Source of the DNA: Ichthyophis bannanicus
Taxonomy: Eukaryota > Chordata > Amphibia > Gymnophiona > Ichthyophiidae
Assembly (NCBI GenBank): GCA_033557465.1
Contig: CM066051.1
Location: 98,929,026-98,993,025 of the forward strand
Reading direction: 5' to 3'
Length of the DNA: 64,000 nucleotides
A program made the translations under genes and the position numbers. This document shows, piece after piece, positions 1-9,926 of the stretch. The notes beneath the pieces were generated by a model that was not told where the DNA came from, did not search any database, and worked only from the letters and a program-made list of their open reading frames with translations. Positions within the stretch are counted from its first letter, which is position 1. Every line of letters starts with the position of its first letter.

Positions 1-596
1 AAAATTGCTGAAGTACAAAAGCGGATGACTAGAATCCGTTTCCATCTTTAAACATGGACAAGTGTTCGGACAAACAGAAGGAACGAGAGTCCACGTGGAG
101 GGAAAGAAGCAATAGAATTTGCAAAAAAGGAGAAAAAGCTCTCTAAAGAATCAGACCAGAAAACAAGAAAAAATAACTGGCCAAAGCACAAATCAGCAGG
201 AAATGCAGTTATTTCAGAAACCCCAAGTATATCAGAATGTGACACAGAACTGGTTCAGGAGACATGAACTTAAATCTGAAGATGAGGGATTGATAATTGC
301 AATACAGGATAGTGATAAAGACAACCAGCACTGAAAAATCTGGTAAACCAGATAAATGCAGCTTCTGTAGCACTTAAATAAAAACAGTTGCACACATTGT
401 GACTGTCAGTAGGACTATATAAAGAAAGGCACAATAAGGTAGCCCAAATCCTCTACTGGAAACTATGCAAATGCTATAAGATCACGGTACTAGAAAAAAA
501 CACTGGGATCATAACCGTGACAAATCACTGCACAAGTTGTGATCACCTGGCACATTGCCATTCCCGCCAATAAAGCCCAAAGCAAGAAAACTGCAG
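1..596 (+). pseudogene. Degenerate C-terminal part of a LINE, probably R2/R4-type
   Basis: Broken reading frames on the plus strand resemble the C-terminal end of LINEs that carry a restriction-like endonuclease. A stretch at about 255-335 reads like the 'LK(S/T)E-EGLI-A-QD' block before the zinc knuckle. About 345-420 shows a Cys-x2-Cys pair followed by 'AHIV', as in the CCHC knuckle. About 430-480 reads 'HNKVAQILYWKLC', like the linker before the endonuclease. No intact endonuclease motif is visible. It starts outside the window and is cut at about 597 by the RTE insertion. Clade assignment (R2, R4 or Dong/Rex6) is inference from remembered family patterns. Confidence 0.4.
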
Positions 597-604
597 ATTG
601 TAAT
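597..604 (+). repeat. Target-site duplication of the RTE, left copy
   Basis: ATTGTAAT occurs here and again at 7179-7186, exactly at the two outer limits of the RTE insertion. Eight bases by themselves could match by chance, but their position at both predicted ends makes a duplication likely. Confidence 0.65.
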
Positions 605-756
605 GTTGTTGTTGTTAAGTGCCGTCGAGTTGGAGTCGACTCATGGTGACCCTCTGGATAGCTATCCTAAATTGTGTTCAGTCTTCAGTCAGGTGGCTCA
701 TTGTTGATAGACTGGTACCCGTAGCTGCTGTTATTCTTTCGATCCATCTCATTGCT

Positions 757-1051
757 TTAGGAAACAACTAAAGACTCTACTATTCCTGAAGAACTACGGC
801 CCGAACACATTTTGAGACCTTCAACCATGGACTAACAACTTCCCCGCACGCTCTTTGCACAATCACTGTATAAAGCTCATGATGTAAATAGCGCACACTA
901 ATCAACACGCCCACACACACACATACACACACACCACTGAACATTTATGCACACCTTGAACTCAAATACAATTCAATTGATTGTTTGCTGTGTAACCGCC
1001 TTGATTGAAGGAAAAGGCGGGATAGAAATACCATTAAATAAATAAAATAAA
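757..1051 (+). mobile_element. L2-like LINE 3' tail inside the RTE
   Basis: This 5'-truncated LINE end has a leading segment resembling the last codons of an L2-like ORF2 (KKQLKTLLF-like, about 760-800). It continues through a CA microsatellite and ends in 'TAACCGCCTTGATTGAAGG', then a TAAA-rich tail. The hexamer ATTGCT flanks it (751-756 and 1052-1057), and the RTE reading frame continues across the site when the insert is removed. This is a later insertion than the RTE. Confidence 0.75.
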
Positions 1052-1059
1052 ATTGCTGG

Positions 1060-1650
1060 CCTTCCTCTTTTGCGTTGACCTTCTATCTTGCCAAGCATTA
1101 TGTCTTTCTCTAATGATCTCTCTCTTCACATGATGTGTCCAAAGAATGAAAGTCAAAGTCTTGTCATCTGAGCTTCTAAAGAAAGCTTAGGTTTGATCTC
1201 CTCTAGTACCGACTGGTTTGTTCTTCGGGCAGTCCATGGTATACACAGTATTCGCCGCCAGCACCATAATTCAAAGGCATCAATTTTCTTCCTGTCTATC
1301 ATTTTCACTGTCCAGCTTTCACATCCATATGATGTTATTGAAAATACCATGGCTTGAACAAGTCGCATCTTTGTATGGAGAGAGACATCTCTGCTCTTGA
1401 GAATCTTATCTAGGTCTTTCATAGCCATTCTGCCAAGAGCAATGCGTCGTCTGATTTCTTGACTGCTTGTTGCTTCTTTATTGATAGTTGATCCAAGTAG
1501 GTTAAAGTTGTTCACAATTTCAATTTCTTCTCCTTCAGTGATGAACCTGTTGATTATGCCAGTTGTCATGATCTTTGTCTTCTTTACATTAAGGTGCAGG
1601 CCCATTTTGAGACTATGTTCTTTGATTGTGAGAAGCAAACGTTTCAGATC
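1060..1650 (-). pseudogene. RTE reverse transcriptase, C-terminal part
   Basis: The open stretch 1653-1153 encodes the post-palm region of an RTE reverse transcriptase. It includes 'LNVKKTKIM', 'NFNLLGSTI', 'YGCESWTVK' and 'AFELWCWRRIL', blocks typical of BovB-like ORFs. Similarity continues to about 1060 in another frame ('GKIEGQRKRGRP'), then resumes beyond the L2 insert at 756 ('RWIERIT'). The CR1 insertion at 1651 separates it from the catalytic palm. It is non-functional on its own. Confidence 0.8.
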
Positions 1651-3506
1651 CATTAGATGATAAAGGGGTTAAAGGAGCACTAAGAGGCGACAAGGCGATA
1701 GCGGAGAGACTGAATGAATTCTTTGAATTCTTCGGTCTTTACTGAGGAAGATGTAGGGATGTTACCCACGACTGAAGTGGTATTTAAAGGTGTGGAAGAA
1801 TTGAAGGAAATATCGATACATCGGGAAGATGTCCTACAACTATTAGATAAACTGAAGAGTAGCAAATCACCTGGGCCGGATGGTATACATCCAAGGGTGT
1901 TGAAAGAACTGAAATTTGAGATTGCAGACCTGCTATCAGTAATCTGTGAACTATCATTAAAATCATCTCTAATACCTGAGGATTGGAGGATCGCCAATGT
2001 AACACCAATTTTTAAAAAGGGTTCGAGGGGTGATCCGGGAAACTACAGACCGGTGAGCCTGACATCAGTACCGGGAAAAATGGTAGAAACCATCATAAAG
2101 AATAAAATTACTCAGCATATAGATAGTCATGACCTAATGGGAGACAGCCAACATGGCTTTAGACAAGGAAGATCTTGTCTTACTAATCTGTTATGTTTTT
2201 TTGAAGGAGTGAATAAACAGGTGGACAAAGGTGAGTCGGTTGATATTGTGTATCTGGACTTTCAGAAAGCCTTTGACAAGGTCCCTCATGAGAGACTTTT
2301 GGCAAAACTAAAGAGTCATGGGATAGGAGGCAGTGTACTACTGTGGATCAGGAACTGGTTAAAAGATAGAAAGCAGAGGGTAGGGCTAAATGGCCAATTT
2401 TCCCAATGGAGAAAGGTGAATAGTGGTGTACCCCAGGGATCTGTGCTGGGTCCGCTGCTTTTTGACATATTCATAAATGACCTGGAAAGTGGAATAACGA
2501 GTGAGGTTATCAAATTTGCTGATGACACAAAACTATTTAAAGTTGTTAAAACCCAGGAGGATTGTGGAAAATTGCAAGAGGATCTTGATAAATTGGAAGA
2601 CTGGGCATCAAAATGGCAGATGAAATTTAATGTGGAGAAGTGCAAGGTTATGCACCTAGGGAAGAACAACCCAAACTATGGTTACACGATGCAAGGTTCC
2701 ACATTAGGAACCACCACCCAAGAAAAAGATTTAGGCGTCCTTGTGGATACCATGTTAAAACCCTCGGCCCAGTGTGCAGCGGCGGCCAAGAGAGCAAATA
2801 GAATGCTAGGTATGATAAGGAAAGGGATGGAAAATAAGACAAAAGATATTATAATGCCTCTATATCGTTCCATGGTGAGACCGCACCTTGAATATTGTGT
2901 GCAATTCTGGTCGCCATATCTTAAAAAGGATATAGCAATTTTAGAAAAGGTTCAGAGAAGAGCCACCAAAATGGTAAAGGGGATGGAAGGCTACTCCTAT
3001 GAAGAAAGGCTAAAAAGGTTGGGGCTCTTTAACCTGGAAAAGAGACGGCTGAGGGGAGATATGATAGAAGTCTATAAATTAATGAACGGAGTGGAACGGG
3101 TAAACGTAGATCGATTGTTTACCTTATCAGAATATAGAAAGACTAGGGGACATGCAATGAAGCTACAGGGTAAACTATTTAAGACTAATAAAAGAAAATA
3201 TTTTTTCACTCAACGTGTAATCAAACTCTGGAATTTGTTACCGGAGGATGTAGTAAAGGCTGTTAGTGTAGCTGGGTTTAAAAAAGGTTTGGACAAGTTC
3301 CTGGAGGAAAGGTCCATAAACCATTATTAAGAAGGGACCCAGGATATCAATGCTTGAACCAATACAAGCATTGTGGAACCTGTGTCCCTTGGGGAAACTG
3401 CTAGGTACGTATGACCTAGATTGGCCACTGTTGGAAACAGAATACTGGGCTTGATGGACCTTGGTCTGACCCAGTATGGCATATCTTATGTTCTTATGTT
3501 CTTATG
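1651..3506 (+). mobile_element. CR1 LINE, subfamily A, 5'-truncated
   Basis: This plus-strand CR1 carries the reverse transcriptase part of ORF2 and a complete 3' end. The 3' end has the typical 'TTGGTCTGACCCAGTATGG' block and finishes in three copies of the octamer TTATGTTC. TTCAGATC stands at both borders (1643-1650 and 3507-3514); part of this could be microhomology with the octamer tail. The RTE frame continues on both sides (ESEDDL / DLKRLLL), which fixes the insertion point. The endonuclease domain and ORF1 are missing. Confidence 0.9.
1714..3330 (+). CDS. CR1 ORF2 reverse transcriptase fragment (538 codons, open)
   Basis: The uninterrupted frame holds the reverse transcriptase of a CR1 retrotransposon, which copies its own RNA at a nicked target. 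Visible blocks in order are 'SKSPGPDGIHPRVLKEL', 'NYRPVSLTS' (near residue 110), 'GFRQGRSCLTNLL', 'YLDFQKAFDKVPH', 'SGVPQGSVLGPLLF' and the catalytic FADD at residues 268-271. The C-terminal 'LEYCVQFWSPY' and 'KRRLRGDMIEVYKLMNG' blocks are typical of CR1. The ATG chosen is only the first in the open frame; the natural ORF2 starts hundreds of codons upstream with an endonuclease that is absent here. The lack of stops suggests a fairly young insertion. It cannot retrotranspose by itself. Confidence 0.85.
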   Translation: MNSLNSSVFTEEDVGMLPTTEVVFKGVEELKEISIHREDVLQLLDKLKSSKSPGPDGIHPRVLKELKFEIADLLSVICELSLKSSLIPEDWRIANVTPIFKKGSRGDPGNYRPVSLTSVPGKMVETIIKNKITQHIDSHDLMGDSQHGFRQGRSCLTNLLCFFEGVNKQVDKGESVDIVYLDFQKAFDKVPHERLLAKLKSHGIGGSVLLWIRNWLKDRKQRVGLNGQFSQWRKVNSGVPQGSVLGPLLFDIFINDLESGITSEVIKFADDTKLFKVVKTQEDCGKLQEDLDKLEDWASKWQMKFNVEKCKVMHLGKNNPNYGYTMQGSTLGTTTQEKDLGVLVDTMLKPSAQCAAAAKRANRMLGMIRKGMENKTKDIIMPLYRSMVRPHLEYCVQFWSPYLKKDIAILEKVQRRATKMVKGMEGYSYEERLKRLGLFNLEKRRLRGDMIEVYKLMNGVERVNVDRLFTLSEYRKTRGHAMKLQGKLFKTNKRKYFFTQRVIKLWNLLPEDVVKAVSVAGFKKGLDKFLEERSINHY

Positions 3507-4361
3507 TTCAGATCATCTTCACTTTCAGCCAGTAATGTGGTATCATCAGCATAGCGAAGGTTGTTGATGAGTCTTCCACCAATCTTCACACCTCTGTTGT
3601 CTTCATACAATCCTGCTTCTCTGATGATTTGTTCTGCATATAAATTAAACAGGTAGGGGGAAAGTATGTAGCCTTGTCTTACACCTTTGCTTATTTTAAA
3701 CCATTCTGTTTCTCCTTGTTCCGTTCGAACTATTGCTTCTTGATCAATGTACAGATTCTGCAAGAGTACGATCAGGTGTTCTGGTATACCCATGCTTCTT
3801 AATGTGGCCCAGAGTTTCTCATGGTTTACACAGTCAAAAGCCTTGCTATAGCTGATAAAGCACAAATAGATATCCTTTTGGTATTCTTTAGTCTTTTCAA
3901 GGATCCATCTCATATCCGCAATGATGTCTCTCGTTCCTCTCCCTTTCCTGAACCCTGCTTGCACTTCAGGTAGTTCTTGTTCCAGGTATGGTTGTAGTCT
4001 CTTTTGAATAATCTTCAGTAGAATCTTGCTGGCATGTGGGATCAGAGCGATTGTGCAATAATTTCCACAGTCAGTTGGATCACCTTTCTTTAGTATTGGT
4101 ATAAACACAGATCTTTTCGAGTCAGTTGGCCATGATGTTGTCTTCCATATTTTTTGGCAGAGCCTTGTAAGTACGGTAACAGCTGCATCAGATTGCTATA
4201 ATACTTCTATGGGAATGCTATCAATGCCTGGTGCTTTGTTCTTTGATAAGGCTTTCAATGCTGCTTCAACTTCTTCTTTCATCACCAATGGTTCCCGATC
4301 ATAAGGTCCAGGTTGAAACGGCTGTTGGTCCACTTGATCTTTATTTCTGCCTTTTACTACA
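3507..4361 (-). pseudogene. RTE reverse transcriptase, catalytic palm region
   Basis: The minus-strand frame 4108-3494 encodes 'IPILKKGDPTDCGNY', 'QAGFRKGRGTRDII', 'ISYSKAFDCVNHEKLW', 'GVRQGYILSPYLFNLY' and 'RYADDTTLLAESEDDL'. The YADD catalytic box is intact. A preceding frame, 4462-4196, adds 'KALSKNKAPGIDSIPIE'. A stop or shift separates the two frames near 4195-4108. The piece is bounded by the CR1 insert (3506) and the L2-like insert (4362). Confidence 0.85.
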
Positions 4362-5413
4362 CTGATGACCTGGTCCTTCTGTATCACACCTTCTCCCTTT
4401 CCCTTGATCTCTCTCCTCTGAACACGTGTCTCACAGCCGTAGCCAACTGGCTCACCACTCACTGTTTACACCTTAATCTTACAAAAGCCTTGGCCATCTG
4501 GTTCTCCCGTGATAGTGCTTCCCCTCTGGTCTCTCCCTCCTTCTCTGGTTCACCCATTCCCTTAGTCTCTTCCTTTCGCTATCTGGGGGTCCTCTTTGAC
4601 CCCTGCCTGACCTTTCGGGATCACATCGCTTACATTTCAAAGACTTCATTTTTCTTTCTACGTCAGATCCGCGCTATCAGGCCTTTTCTTTCTGCACAGG
4701 ATCTCTCTACCCTCCTTTTGTCCCTGGTCATACCTCGCGTCGATTTCTGTAACTCAATCCTAGCCGGTCTCCCCGCCACACAACTGCACCATCTCCAACG
4801 CATCCAAAATACTGCTGCCCGACTCATCTTTCATTCTTCTACGCGTGATCACATCACTCCTCTTCTCATCCGTCTTCACTGGCTCCCCATTAAATTCTGC
4901 ATTCACTTTAAAATCCTGGTGCTCCTCCACCGTGTTCTTCACACCCACTCCCCTCAGTATCTAGCAGACCTTGTCCATTTTCACACCCCAGCTCGCTCCT
5001 TGCGATTCCTCCATCTAAACCGCTTACATCTTCCCTCACCCACCTGCGCTCGCCTCCAATCCACCCGCTCCTCTGCGTTCTTCTTCCTTGCCCCCGCCCT
5101 ATGGAACTCTCTGCCCTCTTCTATCCGGCTTGAGCAGGAACATACTACTTTTAAGAACAGCCTCAAAACCCATTTCTTTGCCCTTGTCTTCGACCTTCCT
5201 GATCCCTTCACATGACTTTGTCTTCCCCTTTCCCTTCTCTCTCTTTCCTCCCTACTGTCCTGTCGTATGAATCTGCTTGGTTTGCTTTCCTATCCGCCAT
5301 TGTAGCTTCTTTTCCTTCTTCCTTTGCCTTATGGTATTTCTATAATTTGAATTATGTAAACCGCTATGATGTTTTTCATTTAGCGGTATATTAAGTCAAT
5401 AAACATAAACATA
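4362..5413 (+). mobile_element. L2-like LINE, 5'-truncated, with long C-terminal ORF
   Basis: The plus-strand frame is open from about 4313 to 5215, though only about 4362 onward is LINE. It begins at the catalytic box (a diverged 'YYTDDLVLL'). It continues with 'LNLTKALAIWFS', 'FRYLGVLFDPCLTF', 'RVDFCNSILAGLP', 'QNTAARLIF', 'DHITPLLIRLHWLPI' and 'ALWNSLPSSIR', the usual order of the post-palm region of L2-group LINEs. A short 3' end follows, finishing in AATAAACATAAACATA-type sequence near 5413. It splits the RTE between linker and reverse transcriptase. No clear target duplication was found. Confidence 0.8.
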
Positions 5414-5793
5414 TTATATAAAAACTCTGTATATTCCTTCCACCTTTTCTTGATCTTCTCAGCATCATTCAACATAGAACCTTGAGCATCTTGTAACATT
5501 CCAATTCGAGGCTGGAACTTTTTCTTTAACTCTCGTAGCTTTAGGAAAGCCGATCTTATTCTTCCTCTAATAGTTTCTGCTTCTATTTCCTTGCATGAGT
5601 CGTTGTAGTACTTTTCCTTGTCCTGTCTTGCTGCATGTTCGAAATCTCTGTTGAGTTCTGTGATTGTCTTTCTTTCTCCTCTGGCTTTAGCTTTTCTGCG
5701 TTTCTGGGCAATTTTCAGAGTTTCTTCCGTCATCCATTTTGGCCGTTTTTGCTTTTTCACCTTTTGTAGAGACTTCTCGCTTTCTTCCAACAC
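5414..5793 (-). pseudogene. RTE linker between endonuclease and reverse transcriptase
   Basis: The minus-strand frame encodes 'KAKTRGERK'-like basic sequence and then 'EIEAETIRGRIRSAFLKLRELKKKFQPRIGMLQDAQGSML' (shown here only as a family pattern). It ends at 'RWKEYTEFLYNM', the usual lead-in to the palm of BovB-like RTEs. The frame then runs into the L2-like insert. Confidence 0.75.
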
Positions 5794-5969
5794 AATCTTC
5801 TTGATGTCATTCCATAACTCTTCTGGAGCTCTTTCATTTGTATCTAAAGCAGCAAATCAATTTTGCAGGCAGTCTTTAAATTCCAATGGTATATTCTCAA
5901 GGTCATATTTTGCTGCATTTATGAGTGGTTTGCTCTTTTTCAACTTTAGCTTGAGTTTTCATACTAGTA

Positions 5970-6884
5970 GTTGATGATCTGTACCACAGTCAGCTCCAGG
6001 TTTTGTCTTTATTGATGTTATAGAGCTTTTCCATTGTTGACTTCCACAGATGTAGTCAATTTGATTTTTATACAATCCATTGGATGAAGTCCATGTGTAC
6101 AGTCGCTGCTTCTGTTGCTGGAAGAAGATGAGATGAATAGATAGTTGGTCTTGCAGAATTCTATGAGTCTTTCTCCAGCTTCATTTCTGTTGCCAAGTCC
6201 ATATTTTCCAACTACTTTGCCTTCTTCTTTGTTGCCAACTTTTGCGTTCCAGTCACCCATGACTATCAGGATATCCTGTTTGCATGTTCTGTCAATTTCA
6301 GCTTGTACTTGTTCATAGAACTCTTCAATTTCATTCTCATCTGCAGCTGTTGTTGGGGCATATACTTGAATTATAGTTGTGTTGATAGGCATTCCTCGTA
6401 GACACATAGAGATTAAGCGTTCGTTGACTGCATTGTATTTCATTACAGTTCTTGCAAGTTTCTTCTTTATTATAAATGCAACACCATTTCTTCTTTGTCT
6501 TTCATTTCCAGCATAGTAGACCATGTGATCATCTGATGCAAAGTGCCCGATGCCAGTCCATTTCAGTTCACTGACACCCAACAGATCAAGTTGTACATGT
6601 TCCATTTCATTCTTGAACACCTCCAACTTCCCTTGGTTCATGCTTCGTACGTTCCATGTTCCAATGTGTAAGACATCTTTACAGCTTCTGACTCTCATTT
6701 CATGCGCAGCTACATCAGCAGTCAGACATCCCAAGGGCTTTGATCCAACCACATCATAAATGCTGGCTTTACTCTGAAAAGTCTTCAGCTCTTCCCCAGT
6801 AGCTAGTTGAGTGCCTTCCGACCTGGGGGTCTCATCTTCCAGCACTATAGCACAATTTGTTTTGTTGTAACTATCCATCCTCAC
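5970..6884 (-). pseudogene. RTE endonuclease domain (APE type)
   Basis: The minus-strand frame 6884-6018 encodes an apurinic-type endonuclease that would nick target DNA to prime reverse transcription. Visible motifs are 'IGTWNVRSMNQG', 'LLGVSELKW' (metal-binding Glu), 'IQVYAPT' and 'VMGDWNAKVG' (the D-x-N pair). The last motif, 'GADCGTDHQLL', lies in another frame at about 6000-5970, so a frameshift has broken the domain near 6020. The leader before 'LHIGTWNV' is longer than in many LINEs but usual for this RTE type. Confidence 0.8.
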
Positions 6885-7178
6885 TTGGTTTGCAGCTTGT
6901 CGTGCTGTGAGGGCTTGTGTGCATCAGTGATGCTGAGAGCTAAACTATCGGTAGTTTAACTACTGGCAGGGTCTCCCAAGATGGACAGGTGCCAGACCAA
7001 GACAAACCACCCATATGGGTAGCAGCAGAATAGGATAGGGTTGATGGCGGAGGATCACATTTCTGTGATAACGGCAACAACACCAAACTTAAACTGCGCG
7101 GAAGAAAGGCCCGGCAATCTACTTCTGTATCTTGCCATGAAAACCCAATGGATAGTTACAACAGAACAAATTGTGCAC
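6885..7178 (+). mobile_element. Inverted 5' leader of the RTE (twin-priming product)
   Basis: The sequence reads as RTE leader on the plus strand and ends with the same start region as the minus-strand body. The 29 bases at 7148-7176 match the reverse complement of 6850-6878 with one mismatch (both read ATGGATAGTTACAACA...). The inverted piece abuts the 5' edge of the body, and its own 3' edge lies at the outer duplication. This is the geometry twin priming produces. Confidence 0.6.
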
Positions 7179-7392
7179 ATTGTAATAAAGGAAAAAACAC
7201 AAGAATGGCATTTTTCATGGAAGTGTTGCTACCAAGTGACTGTTCTATGAAACATATGAAGAAAAAGAAGATCTTCAAATACCATAAGAAGAAATCGGGG
7301 AAGAAAATATGGTGGAATGATACAGAAACCAGGCACCACTGCCCTGATTAAAAAACATTTCCAAGAGCATCTTTATGTGTTGCTTCTGTGTA

Positions 7393-8425
7393 TTACACCT
7401 TATGAACTCCAGGAAGCATCTCTCTTTGGAACAGTGCAAGTGCTGAGATGAGCACTAGCAGTAAATCTAAGAGACTGTAGGCTTTCTGAGCCTTTAACAA
7501 GTTACCAAAACCCATTGCAAAGACATGCAACAGGAAAGAGCTCTTTCTCTCCAAGGCCAACATAGTTTCCTTTACAGATGAAACAACCAAGAGAGTGCCA
7601 TTGTGAGAACGTAATGTGTGAGAAGGCGCCTCCCGAAATAAGCAATCACTAAGTGATAGAGGTCCCAGCCCATGAGCTCTTCTGAAAGTCAAACAGAAGA
7701 CCTTGAACACAGACCGGCTAGCAACAGGAAATCACTGTAGTTTCTTCAGATATGGTGTATTATCCATCATTCCACACCCAAACAAACTACAGACCTTGTG
7801 CTGCATTTGTGTTTCCTTACCATTCCAGCTAGATGTATCCCATGTCTACAGATACTGTGTTGTTGGCCTTGACTAGATTGTAAGCTCTGATGAGCAGGCA
7901 CCATCTTTTATATGTGTCTGTGCAGCGCTGCGTACGTCTTGTAGCGCTATACATATATTCGGTAGTAGTAGTACCAGTAATTGTGGCCCATTTGGAAATG
8001 ACGTACTAGTTTCTCTGGCATACTAACATCTAATGTGTTGCTGTAGATCCGATGAGCTGTCATCGAGACATGAATAAGTGTAGCAAGATCAGCTGTTTTC
8101 AAAATAAGGTTTCAGCTTCCAGAACAAATTAAGCTATGATAAGAACATTTAGTGGTGAGTTTAGCAATAAGAGAATGCATGTCCAAAACGGAATCCAGAT
8201 AAACCTCCGAATTTACTGACAACAGAGTCCATTCATGATAAATCATAGTTAGAAGGATGCAAACTGGTTTCCCGGTTGCCAGAATCCGTCTTCTCTGGTT
8301 TCAGTTTGAGATTGTCAGAAGACCAACTTCCAATAGTGGCTAATCCCACATTAGCCCTATCAAGGGTCACCTGCTCCTTCTTGTTAAGCATAACCAATAA
8401 CTGGAGGTCATCGGGGAGACATTAC
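7393..8425 (-). pseudogene. Degenerate L2-like LINE
   Basis: The minus-strand frame 7710-7393 shows 'FKVFCLTFRRAHGLGP' and 'LRSHNGTLLVV', the C-terminal region of L2-like ORF2. About 8425-8260 shows a decayed catalytic region ('DDLQLL', 'LDRANVGLATIGSW', 'LKLKPEKTD'). The middle is full of stops. A short plus-strand repeat end (7860-7976) sits inside it, so this is an older copy. Confidence 0.55.
7860..7976 (+). mobile_element. 3' end of a retrotransposon with TAG/AGT-rich tail
   Basis: The block 'GATTGTAAGCTCTGATGAGC', then 'GCAGCGCTGCGTACGTCTTG' and 'TAGCGCTATA', ends in a GTAGTAGTAG tail. The same block occurs inverted at 8603-8706 and at 19345-19470, where it ends an L2-like LINE. It is therefore most likely a truncated copy of that LINE, or of a SINE sharing its tail. 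Confidence 0.65.
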
Positions 8426-8602
8426 TCTGAGGGAACACAGTAGAAGCCTGCGCTTTTCCATGGCTACATCCAAAGTGCAGAGAAGAAATTCCCCGCGCAG
8501 GCAGTGAATGAGCTGAGATGCTCATGACCCTGCTTTACATGAGCAATGGACATGCACACGCAACGGTGCCTTAACACAGTACCTCCCTCCACTGCTGAGT
8601 GA

Positions 8603-8706
8603 TGCCGTCTACTGCTACTAATCATTTGTATCGCGCTACAAGGCATACACAGCGCTGCACATACAGACGTAAGACACAGTCCCTGCTCATCACAGCTGAC
8701 AATCTA
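8603..8706 (-). mobile_element. 3' end of the same TAG-tailed family, inverted
   Basis: The reverse complement matches 7860-7976: CTACTGCTACTA tail, 'CGCGCTACAA', 'GCGCTGCACATACAGACGTA' and 'TGCTCATCACAGCTGACAAT'. Only the end of the element is left. Confidence 0.65.
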
Positions 8707-9385
8707 ATCAAGGCAAAAACATAGCAAAACTGGGAACTAGAGTATGTCTCGGAGCTATTTAAAAAGATCGCCTCTGTTTGTGCTCCTTTGGTACATCTGC
8801 CATGCTTCTTTGGACTCTTGGCAAAAGTGACCTGCAGCCTGGTGTGTCTATCAATGCATCAGTTGTTTGGTGCATAACACAATTAGCATGAATGGCAGGA
8901 GCCCTGCCACAGAAGAGGGAAAGCTTGGGGCAAGATCAGCTCTTTGCTTTTGAAGGCGTTCTTTAGAGCAGCTGATGAAGTGATGGGAGAGAAGGTTCAC
9001 CTTGCTCTGCTGTAGTGATATATGGTAGAAGGCCATGAGGCAGAGGATGGTATGTGTGTGGCTAAGGTCTTCTGAATGCTAATCCCTCATAGATAGGAGA
9101 GCTGTGAGTGAAGCGTATGTGGCTGGAAAGAGAGTATATCGGCATTGGGATTCACTGTAGCACTTTCAGATATTCATTGCACGAAGTGTTTGTGAGTACT
9201 GGGGCTTACCCCATTGAATACCATGGAACCAGGGTGAAAATGGTTTATTTACCATGTGCAAAAGGAGGCTAGCTTCTGATTACAGTCCAAGTAGTGGCTA
9301 TTGACCTCATCCGGATAGATCGTGCTGACTTTATGGCTTACACATAGGGACGTTTCTTTGACTTATTCTTCAGGGGGCTGTCATC
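8707..9385. other. Unassigned sequence
   Basis: No coding frame, repeat family or RNA gene was recognised in this stretch. Short open frames here have no recognisable motifs. Confidence 0.5.
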
Positions 9386-9700
9386 ACAAAAGTGGGGGCA
9401 AACATGGTGACGGAATTCAAAGCAGCATGGGACAAACACAGTGGATCCCTTTACAGCAACAGGATAAAAACAAAATAAACGGTACCATCTAACTTCCGAA
9501 CCATCTAACGTCTCAACAAATAGGGGTGCCCTACATGGAGTGGTGGGTTCACCCCTAAACAAAGACATGGGGAGGGGTGGCCTGCACAGAGCAACAGGTG
9601 CACCTACTCTTGCCATCTTGCTGGGCAGACTAGATTGACCATGCTGGTCTTTATCTGCCGTCATTTGCTATGTTACTATGTATGTTACTATGTTACAAGT
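9386..9700 (+). mobile_element. CR1 LINE, subfamily B, 3' end only
   Basis: This matches the 3' end of the longer CR1 at 51241-51540. It has 'GTGACGGAATTCAAAGCAGC', a 'GGGGAGGGGTGGCCTGCACA' block and 'CTTGCTGGGCAGACTAGATT', then 'GGTCTTTATCTGCCGTCATT' and TATGTTAC-type octamers. The tail octamer differs from that of subfamily A. Confidence 0.8.
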
Positions 9701-9926
9701 GACTTTGCATGACAGAAACATTCTAATGCACTTACTATTTATCATGGCAAATGTGATGAATGTATTCTATGGCTCCTAATTACACCTTAGGTGCTATTAT
9801 AACGCAATTTGGGATTCTCATGCAGCTGTGCTCATCTGCTTTGGACTCTTCAAGCTTCACTTTGGGTATCTCATCCCCTTTGTAAACATGGAAGGTTTAT
9901 AGTATGTTGTTCATATATACAGTGAC

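Larger units (their letters stand above)
597..7186 (-). mobile_element. BovB-like RTE LINE, near full length, nested and 5'-inverted
   Basis: A non-LTR retrotransposon lies on the minus strand: apurinic-type endonuclease (6884-5970), linker, reverse transcriptase (4462-3507 and 1650-1060) and a 3' end at about 756-605 rich in CAA repeats. The 3' end contains the 'CATGAGTCGACTCCAACTCG' type of tail seen in RTE elements. Three later plus-strand insertions break it: an L2-like tail (757-1051), a CR1 (1651-3506) and another L2-like LINE (4362-5413). An 8-bp duplication, ATTGTAAT, flanks the whole (597-604 and 7179-7186). Segment 6885-7178 appears to be the 5' leader in the opposite orientation, as expected from twin priming. 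All coding parts carry stops or frameshifts, so the copy is dead. Confidence 0.85.

Noticed and set aside
1714..3330. An active CR1 because its frame is open
   Set aside because: Only the reverse transcriptase part is present; ORF1 and the endonuclease are missing, so it cannot move by itself.
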